From NCBI GenBank assembly GCA_015233705.1, contig JADFXE010000006.1, positions 1-21,927 on the forward strand: a stretch of 21,927 nt of DNA, given 5' to 3'. A program made the translations under genes and the position numbers. The stretch is from Candidatus Omnitrophota bacterium (GTDB lineage: Bacteria; Omnitrophota; Koll11; Zapsychrales; Fredricksoniimonadaceae). Below, piece after piece: positions 1 through 8,364 of this stretch (the stretch's first letter is position 1; each line of letters begins with the position of its first letter). The notes beneath the pieces were generated by a model. The model saw only the letters and a program-made list of their open reading frames with translations, was not told the origin of the DNA and did not search any database.

Positions 1-60
1 GGATTTTGCTAAGCTCAATAAACAGTACTTACCCATTTAGGACTCAAAGGAACCTATTTT

Positions 61-723
61 TTGAGGATGGAGATGCTTGACACTGTGATCCGAAAATATA
101 GATTTTCCGACCGGCAGACCGTGCGTCGCATCAGCCTTGAGACCGCCATGATGGGACAGCCCGCGGCGGCTTTCTTTGATGGCAACGAGGTCTTTGCCGA
201 TGCCTTGACCTTATATTTCACAGACCATGAACCGGAATCCTGTTTTGTGGCCCAAGTGGACGGCAAGGTTGTTGGATGCCTCACCGGAGCCAGAGATACT
301 CGGTGTATGGATGAACTTTCTGGCCGAAAGATATTGTGGCCGTTGCTTTGGAAAGCGGCATGCTCAGGGATCTTTCTAAAAGGGCGGAATATTCGGGTCT
401 TGTTGCGGTCTTTATGGCTGGCGCTCGGTGGGGGTTTCTTTCTGCCGGATTTTTATCAAGATTATCCGGCGACATTGCATATCAATGTCCTTGATGGGTA
501 TCGTGCCAGTGGGGTAGGCGGGAAACTCATGGAAGCGTATCTGTCTTACTTGCAGGGCGAAAAGGTTCGGGGCGTCCGGATGGCGACAATGTCTGAGCAG
601 GCGGGCCATTTTTTCCAAACGCAAGGGTTCAGTTTTCTTTATCGATCAACGCGTCCCTATTTTCGTGAAGTGCTCAAGCGGGATGTGCCGTTTTTGATCT
701 ACGGCAAGAAGTTTTTGACTTAA
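61..723 (+). CDS. GNAT-family N-acetyltransferase (220 aa)
   Basis: Probable acetyl-CoA-dependent acetyltransferase of unknown substrate. The central part carries a GNAT fold signature: a beta strand HINVLDGYR followed by the acetyl-CoA pyrophosphate loop YRASGVGGKLM (an R-x-x-G-x-G/A variant) at about residues 147-160, then a C-terminal GFSFLYRS stretch matching the usual aromatic end of the fold. An N-terminal half of about 130 residues precedes it. The TTG at 61 has AAAGGAA at 46-52 at good spacing; ATGs at 67 and 73 are alternatives, the latter with GAGG six bases upstream. It is the first gene of a same-strand run through 6556. No substrate can be inferred. Confidence 0.75.
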   Translation: MRMEMLDTVIRKYRFSDRQTVRRISLETAMMGQPAAAFFDGNEVFADALTLYFTDHEPESCFVAQVDGKVVGCLTGARDTRCMDELSGRKILWPLLWKAACSGIFLKGRNIRVLLRSLWLALGGGFFLPDFYQDYPATLHINVLDGYRASGVGGKLMEAYLSYLQGEKVRGVRMATMSEQAGHFFQTQGFSFLYRSTRPYFREVLKRDVPFLIYGKKFLT

Positions 724-757
724 GATATTTTAGATGTGACTTTTGCGGGCGTGCGGC

Positions 758-1267
758 ATGTCGTCGGAAATAACTTTTCTTGAAGTTTGTGAGGGGATTC
801 AGATTGCGCAAGTTGAATCTCTTGCGCGTGAGATTTGGCCGGAGCATTATGTTCCGATCATTGGCCTGCCGCAGGTGGATTACATGCTCGCTCGGTTCCA
901 GACGTTTGCGGCCATTGAGGCGCAAATCAACGAAGGGCAGCGGTATTTTCTGGTCACGTCGGGGCAAGAGAGGGTTGGTTATCTGGCAGTGGCAGCAGAC
1001 AGGGATAAAAGAGAGCTCATTTTAAGCAAGATTTATGTGAGATCCTCCTATCGCGGGCAAGGTTTTGGGAAAAAGATGATGGGTTTTGTTGAGGAACTGG
1101 CGAAAAGCATGAAGTTTACCCGCGTAGCGCTTGCGGTCAATAAAAAGAATAATTCCTCCGTTCGCTTTTACGAGCATTGCGGTTTTAAGAAGCTGGGGAC
1201 AATCGTCAAGGATATTGGCAACGGTTTTGTCATGGATGATTTTTTATACGTCAAGACATTGTCTTAG
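758..1267 (+). CDS. GNAT-family N-acetyltransferase (169 aa)
   Basis: Second GNAT acetyltransferase. The acetyl-CoA binding motif is clear: LSKIYVRSSYRGQGFGKKMM (R-G-Q-G-F-G) about residues 90-108, followed by ALAVNKKNNSSVRFYEHCGFKKLG, the classic N-x-x-A/S-x-x-F-Y-x-x-x-G-F motif of RimI/spermidine-acetyltransferase-like enzymes. The reading frame can open at TTG 743, but ATG 758 (MSSEITFLE) gives the normal family N-terminus, so I chose it. Neither start has a good ribosome-binding site. It lies 34 bases after the first GNAT gene and 18 bases before the PEGA gene. It is only distantly similar to the upstream GNAT, so this is not a recent tandem duplication. Substrate unknown. Confidence 0.85.
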   Translation: MSSEITFLEVCEGIQIAQVESLAREIWPEHYVPIIGLPQVDYMLARFQTFAAIEAQINEGQRYFLVTSGQERVGYLAVAADRDKRELILSKIYVRSSYRGQGFGKKMMGFVEELAKSMKFTRVALAVNKKNNSSVRFYEHCGFKKLGTIVKDIGNGFVMDDFLYVKTLS

Positions 1268-1285
1268 GATAAGGACCACATTGCC

Positions 1286-2707
1286 ATGTTCATTCTGCGG
1301 CGCATATTTTTTTTTATTTTCCTGACCGCCTATCTTGTCCTTTGCCCGCTGATATTGTTTTACAGCTTCGGGTATGTCATCAGCCCGTTGACCCATGAAG
1401 TGGAAAGGACGGGCCTCATTTATCTTTCCACGACGCCATCGGGCGCCCACATTTATCTTGAGAACAGCCGGTATGTGAATACCACCCCGGCCAGCATTCA
1501 GAATCTTCTTCCTGGAAAATATACGGTGACTCTCTGGCTTCCTGGTCACAAGTTATGGAAACAGGCCATCACGGTGGAGGCAGGTAAGGCGGCAGCGTTT
1601 GACAAGATCCTCCTCGCTTCCGAGGCCCGGACACCGCAAGCGCTTTTACCGCTGGCTTTCAACCAATTGGTCCCTCTTCCCGGCACGGAATTCTTTTTGC
1701 TTGTCCAGGGCCCGGATCTTAGAAGTGTTCGGCTTTATAATTGGAAGAAAGGGACAGCTGTTTCCCTGGTGGACGAGCATTCGCCTTATGCTGGACTCCA
1801 GGTCCAGGGTTTTTCCTGCCAGGAGAATAGCCGCACGTTCATTGTCCAGGGAACGGCGGGACTGGGAGAGCGGCAATATTTCTTTGTGGAAATAAAAGGG
1901 CAGGTACCGGAAATTACGGACATTACCAAGCTTTTTCCGGGCCAGCCGGCATCGGTTCAGTGGGGCAAACGCGATTCAGAAAACATATTTGCGTCATATT
2001 TTGGTCATGTGGACCGTCTTAATGTCAAGGAGCAGGCGCTTTATCCCCGGTTTCTTGAGGATGTCAAAGGTTACGGATTTTATAACGGACGGATTCTCGT
2101 CTTGAAGCCAGACAATACCTTTGTGAAATATGTTTATGATAAGGAGCGCAAGGAAGTTCCCGTCGAAGATGTTGATCTTGCCCCGGTGGGATTGGGACAG
2201 GATATTTCCTATCGTATCCTGGCCAGGGAGGATAATTTTTTTATCTTTTGGGGTGTTGACGGCCGGCTGTTGAGCAACCGCTTGCCGTATCAGCTTGCTG
2301 ATGCGGGTGTTCAGGGAGTGGCATTCTCGGAGCGCGAGAACAGCTTTTTATTCTGGACCAGGGAATCGGTAACCGCTGCGGTGCGTACGGATGAAGAAGG
2401 AAAGATCCCAAAGAAGGTTTTACTGAGGACCATTTATTCGGGCGGCAAGGATATTCGCCAGTGCTCTCCGGTATTTGATGCGGCGCATGTGCTCTGTCAG
2501 GATGGCAGTAAATTTCTGCTGATTGAGGTCGGCCCCCAGGCCTCGGAACACGTCGATGTTATTGCCACCATTAAATCGGGTTCGTCGATATTTTTTGCCC
2601 GGGAGACTGGCTGTGTTTATTTTCTGGATGAAGCCGGGCGGCTGAAAAAACTTAAGATTTGTCCTGCAGAGAGTGTTGTCGAAGAATTTCTGAAGAAGGA
2701 TGATTGA
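1286..2707 (+). CDS. Membrane-anchored PEGA-domain protein (473 aa)
   Basis: Residues 1-32 are a membrane anchor (MFILRR then a hydrophobic stretch), placing the rest outside the cytoplasm. Residues about 43-112 are a PEGA domain: LIYLSTTPSGAHIYLE, then NTTPASIQNLLPGKYTVTL and the LPGHK turn, typical of this surface-associated beta-sandwich. The remaining 360 residues are strand-rich and repetitive in texture (LLVQG, FIVQG, FFVEIKG), suggesting a beta-propeller-like ectodomain; this is inference without a family match. AAGGA at 1271-1275 precedes ATG 1286. The stop is 3 bases before the glycosyltransferase start, so the two are probably co-translated and may form a cell-envelope or polysaccharide system. 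Confidence 0.8.
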   Translation: MFILRRIFFFIFLTAYLVLCPLILFYSFGYVISPLTHEVERTGLIYLSTTPSGAHIYLENSRYVNTTPASIQNLLPGKYTVTLWLPGHKLWKQAITVEAGKAAAFDKILLASEARTPQALLPLAFNQLVPLPGTEFFLLVQGPDLRSVRLYNWKKGTAVSLVDEHSPYAGLQVQGFSCQENSRTFIVQGTAGLGERQYFFVEIKGQVPEITDITKLFPGQPASVQWGKRDSENIFASYFGHVDRLNVKEQALYPRFLEDVKGYGFYNGRILVLKPDNTFVKYVYDKERKEVPVEDVDLAPVGLGQDISYRILAREDNFFIFWGVDGRLLSNRLPYQLADAGVQGVAFSERENSFLFWTRESVTAAVRTDEEGKIPKKVLLRTIYSGGKDIRQCSPVFDAAHVLCQDGSKFLLIEVGPQASEHVDVIATIKSGSSIFFARETGCVYFLDEAGRLKKLKICPAESVVEEFLKKDD

Positions 2708-2710
2708 CCT

Positions 2711-4342
2711 ATGAAGTTCCGTTACTCGCGTTATGGTCTGAACAGCAGGGACAGGGTGCTGGAGCGTTTTCTTGAGGTGCTCCCGGGAGCTTTTTCTTGG
2801 ACTATTATCATTGGGATGGGCCTTTTGTCCTGGCGTGAACCATTGATCGCGGCCGCTATCATGGTGGCATTCGTCCTGTATTGGGTCCTGCGACTTTTGT
2901 ACATGAATATCTTTCTGCTTCTTTCTTATATCCGATTATCCGTTGAGAAGAAGAGCGACTGGATGCAGCTGGTGAAGGGAGTGGATGATGGGGATTTTGC
3001 CCGGCAGATTGAAGGGTGTGGGCGAGACATTCAATGTCGACTGGAGAATTTTATCCGGCGCAGTCAGCTGAAAACGCTCCAGGAAGCCGGGCAACGTCCG
3101 CCGAAGTCAGAGGACATCTACCATCTGGTCATTATCCCTGTTATTAGGGAAACGCGGGATGTCGTGGAGCCTGGGATCGAGAGCATTGCCAACGGGCAGT
3201 ATCCATCCAAGCGGGTTCTTGTTATGATCGCTTTGGAGGAGCGGGCGCCTGACAATGTTAAGGAAGAGATCTTTCTGCTTCAAAAGAAGTACCAGGGACA
3301 GTTCAAGGATTTTCTGGTTTCGATTCACCCTGACGGGATTCAGGGCGAGGCCAAGGTCAAAGGTGCTAATGCCACCTGGGCAGCGAGACAGGCAGCGGAT
3401 TACTTTCAAAAGCACGGCATACCTTACGACAATGTGATTGTTTCCTGTTTTGATGCCGATACGGTGGCCCAGCCAGAATATCTGGCTTGTCTGACCTATT
3501 ATTTCATGATCACGCCGTTTAGGACTACGGCCAGTTATCAGCCAATTCCGGTCTATCACAACAATATTTGGGACGTTCCCAGTTTTGCGAGGATCATTGA
3601 TATCGGCACTTCTTTCTTTCAGCTTGTTGAATCGACCAATCCAGAGAAAATGGTGACCTTCTCCAGCCACAGCATGAGCTTCAAGGCTCTGGTTGAGGTC
3701 GGGTATTGGCCGGTGGACATGATCTCGGATGATTCCGCCATCTTCTGGAAAGCGTTCATTCATTACGACGGAAATTATCAAGCTGTGCCTATCTATACGA
3801 CGGTGTCCATGGACATTGCCCACGGCCGCACTCATTGGGGAACGTTTGTCAGTATTTATAAACAAAAACGTCGCTGGGCCTGGGGGGTGGAAAATCTGCC
3901 GATCGTGATGCGCGCCTTTCTCGGGTCAAGGAGCATTCCACTTTACAAGAGAGGCATGTTGGGGCTGCGACTTTTCGACTCCTTTGTATCGTGGGCTACC
4001 TGGGCGTTTCTTTTAACGTTCATCACTTGGCTGCCGACCATGTTTGCCGGGAAGGAGTTCGCCTCGACCACAGTTTATTACACGGCTCCTCGCGTCAAGG
4101 GGATGATTTTTTCTTTGTCCCTTGTGGGGCTTTTGATCTGCATGATGATCAGCCTTTTATTGCTGCCCAGGGATAAGACAAGGAATTTCCTTTCCGGGTT
4201 TGCCCACATTTTGGAGTGGATTTTTATTCCCGGGGTCATCCTCGCTTTGAGCGCGATCCCGGCACTCGACGCTCAGACGCGTCTTATGTTTGGCAGGTAT
4301 ATGGAATTCAGGGTTACCGAGAAATACCGTCCCGGGAAATAG
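2711..4342 (+). CDS. Membrane family 2 glycosyltransferase, QxxRW type (543 aa)
   Basis: Processive-type inverting glycosyltransferase expected to act at the inner membrane on a nucleotide sugar. Two N-terminal membrane segments (about residues 27-75) are followed by a GT-A domain: substrate-binding start LVIIPVIRET (about 138-147), DxD motif D248-A-D250, an acidic DD at 340-341, and the QxxRW motif Q385-K-R-R-W389 seen in cellulose/hyaluronan-synthase-like enzymes. Three to four further membrane helices lie at about 420-530. All expected catalytic motifs are present. Flanked at 3-base spacing by the PEGA protein and the polytopic spermidine-synthase-like protein, suggesting synthesis or decoration of an envelope glycan. 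The sugar and product cannot be read from the sequence. Confidence 0.87.
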   Translation: MKFRYSRYGLNSRDRVLERFLEVLPGAFSWTIIIGMGLLSWREPLIAAAIMVAFVLYWVLRLLYMNIFLLLSYIRLSVEKKSDWMQLVKGVDDGDFARQIEGCGRDIQCRLENFIRRSQLKTLQEAGQRPPKSEDIYHLVIIPVIRETRDVVEPGIESIANGQYPSKRVLVMIALEERAPDNVKEEIFLLQKKYQGQFKDFLVSIHPDGIQGEAKVKGANATWAARQAADYFQKHGIPYDNVIVSCFDADTVAQPEYLACLTYYFMITPFRTTASYQPIPVYHNNIWDVPSFARIIDIGTSFFQLVESTNPEKMVTFSSHSMSFKALVEVGYWPVDMISDDSAIFWKAFIHYDGNYQAVPIYTTVSMDIAHGRTHWGTFVSIYKQKRRWAWGVENLPIVMRAFLGSRSIPLYKRGMLGLRLFDSFVSWATWAFLLTFITWLPTMFAGKEFASTTVYYTAPRVKGMIFSLSLVGLLICMMISLLLLPRDKTRNFLSGFAHILEWIFIPGVILALSAIPALDAQTRLMFGRYMEFRVTEKYRPGK

Positions 4343-4345
4343 ATT

Positions 4346-6556
4346 ATGGTGCAACTGTCACTTTTTATTTTGGGATTCACGTCGATCATTTCACAGGTTG
4401 TGATGGCGCGCGAGTTGATGGTCAGTTTTTACGGCAATGAGTTCTTTATCGGCTGGATTCTTTTTGCCTGGCTTTTCTGGGTCGCGATGGGAAGCCTTCT
4501 TGCCAAATTCCTCGATCAATTCTTTTTTGGCCCTTTATTCCTGGTCGTTTGTCATGTCGCAGTCGCAGTCCTGGTTCCGCTAGGGATCTTCCTGGCGCGC
4601 ATCATGAAGACCGTTCTTCTTGTTGCTCCGGGACAGATCCCTGATATTCTTCCGTCGATCTTCTTGGCTTTCTTGGTCCTGGCGCCGTTATGCCTGGCCC
4701 TGGGTTTTCAATTTACAGCGGTTTGCCAGTATTGGGCTGATAACTATGCCGATGGCGACAAGAGGAGCGCGGTCGGCAGTGCTTATTTGTTTGAAACAGT
4801 GGGTTTTGTTGTCGGCGGGATTCTATTCAGCTATGGATTAGTTCATCTGAATGAATTTCATGTGAGCGCCATTTTGGCCGGGATCAATCTGATAGCGATC
4901 TTCTTTCTTTTGTCGTCACCGGGAAAAGTGGCGCGCAGGGCCATGTTCCTGTGTCTGACCTTAGGCATCCTTTTGACTGCTTTTATTTATTCTTCCCATT
5001 CGCGGGATTTGAATAATTGGTCCACTGCTTTACGTTTCCCCAAGGAACGGCTGGTGGAGACCAGGAATTCTCTCTATGGGAATCTCACGGTCACAGAAAA
5101 AGAAGGGCGGCATAACTTTTATCAGAATGGCCTCTTCGTCGGAACTGACCGTGAAGATGTGACTAATGAGTATTTGGTTCATTTTGCCATGCTTTCGCAT
5201 CCTGCGCCAAAGAAGGTGCTTTTGGTGGGGGCAGGCTTCAACGGCGCCGTTGCCGAGATCCTGAAGCATTCGCCTGAGGTGGTTTTTTACGCTGAAATGG
5301 ATCCAGAGCTTGTTGATTTGGCGCGGAAATATCTTTCTCCGGCAATGGTGCAGGTTTTAAATGACAGGCGCGTGCATATCCTGACCGGGGACGTTCGCTC
5401 CTTTCTCGATAAACTTTCGTCAGATCTGGATGTGGTCATTTTAAACTTTCCTAATCCCTCAACAGCGCTGGTTAACCGTTATTTTACGAAAGATTTCTTT
5501 CAGATGCTCCGCTCAAAGATGAAGCCAAATGGGATTGTGTCAACGCATTTGGCTTTTTCAGCGAATGCTGTCTCGGTTCCTTTAGGCGACTTGGGCGCAG
5601 CTATCTTCAGGACGATCAAAGGTGTTTTTCCATCGGTTATGATTCTTCCAGAAGATACGTTATTTTTTATTGCCTCGGCCGGTGAGCTGAAGCGAGATCC
5701 AAAGGTTCTTGCGCAAAGGCTGCGGGAGCGTGCCATTCGCAACTCTTTTGTAGTTGAGCAGTATATTCTTTATCGATACAGGAATGATCGTGTCGCGAGT
5801 GTCGAGAATGCTTTTACCACCAACGTCCGGGCGGGGGTGAATTCCGATCTCCGTCCGCGCGGATATCTTTACAATCTTATCCAGTGGGTTGATGTTTTTC
5901 ATCACGCCTTAGCGACAACGTTTGCGGCAATGGCACGGATACCGTGCTTCCTCATCCTGGGCCTTGGGTTGTTGCTGGTCACGGCGCCTTATTTTATCCC
6001 TTTCCGGGAAGGCGCTCGCCGATATCCGCTGACTGCCGGTATGGCGGTTGGCGGATTTTCGCTGATGGCGGCGGAGATCGTCGTGATCTATGGTTTTCAG
6101 GTGTTCTTCGGCAACCTTTACTACAGCATTGTTTGGATCATTACGGTCTTTATGGCCGGCATGGCGTCTGGGGCTTTTTGGGGTAATCGCCTGCCGCAGG
6201 CGGACAGTCGCCATCTTGTCCGCATCCATGCCCTGATCGCGGCCTATTTTTTGGTGTGGATGATTCTGATGGGGATTTCGCAGCAATACCAATGGACCTT
6301 GCCGCAGATATTCTGGTTCTTGTTTTCTTTTGGGATCGGCGGGCTTGTCGGAACCGAGTTCTCTTTAGTGAACCGGCTGTCTTTTGCCAATCGGGGAGGA
6401 CTTATTTATGCGGCAGATCTTTTTGGTTCCGGCGTGGGGGCGATCGTTGTGAGTGTTTTTATGTTGCCGGTTTATGGTGTTCAACTGACTTTCTTATTTC
6501 TCGTGCTGGTCAATGCTGTCGCAGGCGGAATGCTTTATTTATCGTTACAGAAGTGA
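4346..6556 (+). CDS. Polytopic membrane protein with spermidine-synthase-like domain (736 aa)
   Basis: Three-part protein: about seven membrane helices (residues 1-217), a soluble Rossmann methyltransferase-fold domain resembling spermidine synthase (about 225-500), and about six more helices (about 525-736). The nucleotide-binding loop is LLVGAGFNG (G295, G297, G300) and the next acidic strand is EMDPEL. The segment that carries the catalytic aspartates in true spermidine synthases reads ILNFPNPST, with N367 and N370 where D is expected, so aminopropyl transfer is doubtful. GGGAAA six bases upstream supports ATG 4346. The gene ends 1 base from the convergent radical SAM gene. Large fused proteins of this type are known from genomes but, to my knowledge, have no defined reaction. 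Confidence 0.8.
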   Translation: MVQLSLFILGFTSIISQVVMARELMVSFYGNEFFIGWILFAWLFWVAMGSLLAKFLDQFFFGPLFLVVCHVAVAVLVPLGIFLARIMKTVLLVAPGQIPDILPSIFLAFLVLAPLCLALGFQFTAVCQYWADNYADGDKRSAVGSAYLFETVGFVVGGILFSYGLVHLNEFHVSAILAGINLIAIFFLLSSPGKVARRAMFLCLTLGILLTAFIYSSHSRDLNNWSTALRFPKERLVETRNSLYGNLTVTEKEGRHNFYQNGLFVGTDREDVTNEYLVHFAMLSHPAPKKVLLVGAGFNGAVAEILKHSPEVVFYAEMDPELVDLARKYLSPAMVQVLNDRRVHILTGDVRSFLDKLSSDLDVVILNFPNPSTALVNRYFTKDFFQMLRSKMKPNGIVSTHLAFSANAVSVPLGDLGAAIFRTIKGVFPSVMILPEDTLFFIASAGELKRDPKVLAQRLRERAIRNSFVVEQYILYRYRNDRVASVENAFTTNVRAGVNSDLRPRGYLYNLIQWVDVFHHALATTFAAMARIPCFLILGLGLLLVTAPYFIPFREGARRYPLTAGMAVGGFSLMAAEIVVIYGFQVFFGNLYYSIVWIITVFMAGMASGAFWGNRLPQADSRHLVRIHALIAAYFLVWMILMGISQQYQWTLPQIFWFLFSFGIGGLVGTEFSLVNRLSFANRGGLIYAADLFGSGVGAIVVSVFMLPVYGVQLTFLFLVLVNAVAGGMLYLSLQK

Positions 6557-6557
6557 A

Positions 6558-7673
6558 CTATTTCCAGACTCCTGGGACTTTTGTTCCGTCAGAGCAAGCC
6601 CCGTTTCTCAATCCATTAAAAGTCGTGAACATGCCTTGGCGGATGATAATCTTCTCTCCTGACCCTGGACAAAATGTTATTTCACCATCAGGGTCAGCGA
6701 TGTTGCCGGTGTAAACGAATTTTAATCCTGCTTCCATGGCGATCTTTCTTGCGCGAATGACGGTCTCCTCCGGCGCAGGCGGAAGGTTCTGCAGTTTGTA
6801 GAGCGGGAAAAAGCGCGAAAAATGCAGCGGCACCTCGTCTCCCAGGTTTTCTTTGATCCAGCGGGCAAGAGCGCGGATCTTGTCAGCGCCATCGTTCTCT
6901 CCAGGCACAAGGAGCGTCACGATCTCAAGCCAGACGCCGCTTTCCCTGATGGTCTTCATTGTGTTCAGAACCGGCTGCAGGTGACCGTTGGTCAGCTTTT
7001 CGTAGAATTTTTCGTCAAAGGCCTTGAAGTCGACCTTGTAGGCATCCACATATTGGAGCATTTCCTTGAGCGGCTCCGGTTCAATGTAGCCGTTACTGAC
7101 GACGAGAGTTTTAAGGCCTGCTTTTTTAGCCAGCTTGGCGATGTCGATGAGATATTCAAAGAAGATGACCGGTTCAGTGTAAGTAAAGGCAATGGCCTTG
7201 GCGCCGCTGGCAACAGCCAGGCGGACGACTTCCTCAGGCGAGGCATCCTGGGTGGGAGCTTCGGTTGGAAAAACCTGGGAGATCTCCCAATTCTGGCAGA
7301 AAAGGCAGTGCAGGTTGCAGCCGGTCGTGGCAATGGAGAAGGCCTTTTCGCCGGGAAGCACATGAAAGAAGGGTTTCTTCTCAATGGGATCAGTGTGGGC
7401 GGCCGCGATCTTGCCGTAGACCAGGGAGTATATCCTGCCGTTGAAATTCTTGCGTGCCTTGCAGGCGCCGAACTGTCCGGGCGAAAGGATGCAGCGGTTG
7501 GGGCAGAGCCGGCAACGCACCATTTTTCCCCAGAGCGCCTCGGTATAGGATGCGGGATGGGCTCCTTTGGGTGGATTGGCCTCTGATTCCCGATGGCTGA
7601 TAACGTAAAAGACGGAAACAGCGATCAGCGCAAGAAAGAGGACGGCAGTTATCTTTTTGACGATTGTGATCAT
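6558..7673 (-). CDS. amrS: Membrane-anchored AmmeMemoRadiSam-type radical SAM protein (371 aa)
   Basis: Radical S-adenosylmethionine enzyme of the AmmeMemoRadiSam/PflA-like group. The 4Fe-4S cysteines are C119, C123 and C126 in TTGCNLHCLFCQN. Upstream is the group's typical cysteine-rich lead-in CRLCPNRC with GQFGACKAR and DPIEKKPFFH; downstream FTYTEP, VSNGY and DFKAF fit the family. The first 30 residues (MITIVKK then a hydrophobic stretch) form a membrane anchor with positive residues first, predicting an extracytoplasmic catalytic domain. A longer frame opens at 7712, but ATG 7673 overlaps the upstream stop as ATGA, so I chose it. The C-terminal zinc-ribbon-like cysteine pairs are damaged (CPGS, CSDG). 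No AMMECR1 or Memo gene is in the window. Confidence 0.85.
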   Translation of the reverse strand: MITIVKKITAVLFLALIAVSVFYVISHRESEANPPKGAHPASYTEALWGKMVRCRLCPNRCILSPGQFGACKARKNFNGRIYSLVYGKIAAAHTDPIEKKPFFHVLPGEKAFSIATTGCNLHCLFCQNWEISQVFPTEAPTQDASPEEVVRLAVASGAKAIAFTYTEPVIFFEYLIDIAKLAKKAGLKTLVVSNGYIEPEPLKEMLQYVDAYKVDFKAFDEKFYEKLTNGHLQPVLNTMKTIRESGVWLEIVTLLVPGENDGADKIRALARWIKENLGDEVPLHFSRFFPLYKLQNLPPAPEETVIRARKIAMEAGLKFVYTGNIADPDGEITFCPGSGEKIIIRQGMFTTFNGLRNGACSDGTKVPGVWK

Positions 7674-8284
7674 TTTTTTAATGCGTTGACGAGGGTGTAG
7701 GCGCCGTAACACATAAAGATGCCTGCCGAAATGATACCGCTCAAGCGCGCGGCTATCCGCAATTCTTTTATTTTTCCCAGCATGCCGACAAAGAACATGG
7801 GCAGAAGGTAAATTGAGCTGGACACGAAAAACACAGAAAAGTAAGCGACGCTCAACAGAACGCTTTTGAGCGATAAGACATAGGTTAGCGAAAGGAGGAA
7901 CGGCGGGCAGATGTTCACGCCCATTAAAAAACCCATTATAAGTGCATTCTTATTCTGGCTGGCCAGGCAGGTTTTCTGTTGTTGTTTTACGAGGCCGGTC
8001 AGGTATAGGATTAGAAGGATCGAGATCAGTATCAGCGAAATGTTGGTTGCCAGCGTGAGGATCGGTGTTTGCCATTTCTCACCGAGATAGCCAAAGATGA
8101 GGCCAAAGATCAGATAGCCCAGGAAGCGGCCTAGAATAAACTGAAGGACCAGGCGGATATTTCTTCTGTTGCCGCGATTTTCGGCAGCAATAAAAGTAGC
8201 CATGAACGGGAAGCATGAGGAAAGGCAGAAGGCACCGACCGAAAGCCCGGTCAAGAAAGATTGGATAAGGAAGGCGAAAGACAT
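7670..8284 (-). CDS. CcdA/DsbD-like membrane thiol-disulfide transporter (204 aa)
   Basis: Six-helix integral membrane protein resembling the DsbD transmembrane/CcdA family, often annotated as sulfite exporter TauE/SafE or cytochrome c biogenesis protein. Features seen: a first helix with GAFCLSSCFPF (C20, C24), a charged cytoplasmic loop at about residues 35-44 and 100-112, and GVNICPPF (C126) opening the second half, giving the pseudo-two-fold pattern with cysteines facing each other. Family members move electrons across the inner membrane through these cysteines. Its stop overlaps the radical SAM start (ATGA), so the pair is coupled. A TauE-type anion exporter is the alternative reading; the cysteine placement favours thiol transport. 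Confidence 0.75.
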   Translation of the reverse strand: MSFAFLIQSFLTGLSVGAFCLSSCFPFMATFIAAENRGNRRNIRLVLQFILGRFLGYLIFGLIFGYLGEKWQTPILTLATNISLILISILLILYLTGLVKQQQKTCLASQNKNALIMGFLMGVNICPPFLLSLTYVLSLKSVLLSVAYFSVFFVSSSIYLLPMFFVGMLGKIKELRIAARLSGIISAGIFMCYGAYTLVNALKK

Positions 8285-8364
8285 ATAAGTATTGTATCAT
8301 TATCTATGAATAAAGATTCGTAATGAGTAGAAATATTGACGTGCGAAAGAAAAAAGAGGGCGAG

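Noticed and set aside
3107..3865. 252-codon minus-strand frame within the glycosyltransferase gene
   Set aside because: It is antisense to the catalytic core (DxD, QxxRW) of a clear GT2 and has no family features.
6549..6565. Terminator between the convergent genes ending at 6556 and 6558
   Set aside because: The two stops are separated by one base and no hairpin with a T-run is visible nearby; termination must occur within the opposing gene or by Rho.
6822..7586. 254-codon plus-strand frame opposite the radical SAM gene
   Set aside because: The minus-strand product has all radical SAM motifs; the plus-strand frame is its compositional shadow.
7674..7712. Upstream extension of the radical SAM protein by 13 residues
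   Set aside because: The ATG at 7673 overlaps the upstream stop as ATGA and places the membrane anchor directly at the N-terminus; the extension only adds basic residues antisense to coding sequence of the upstream gene.
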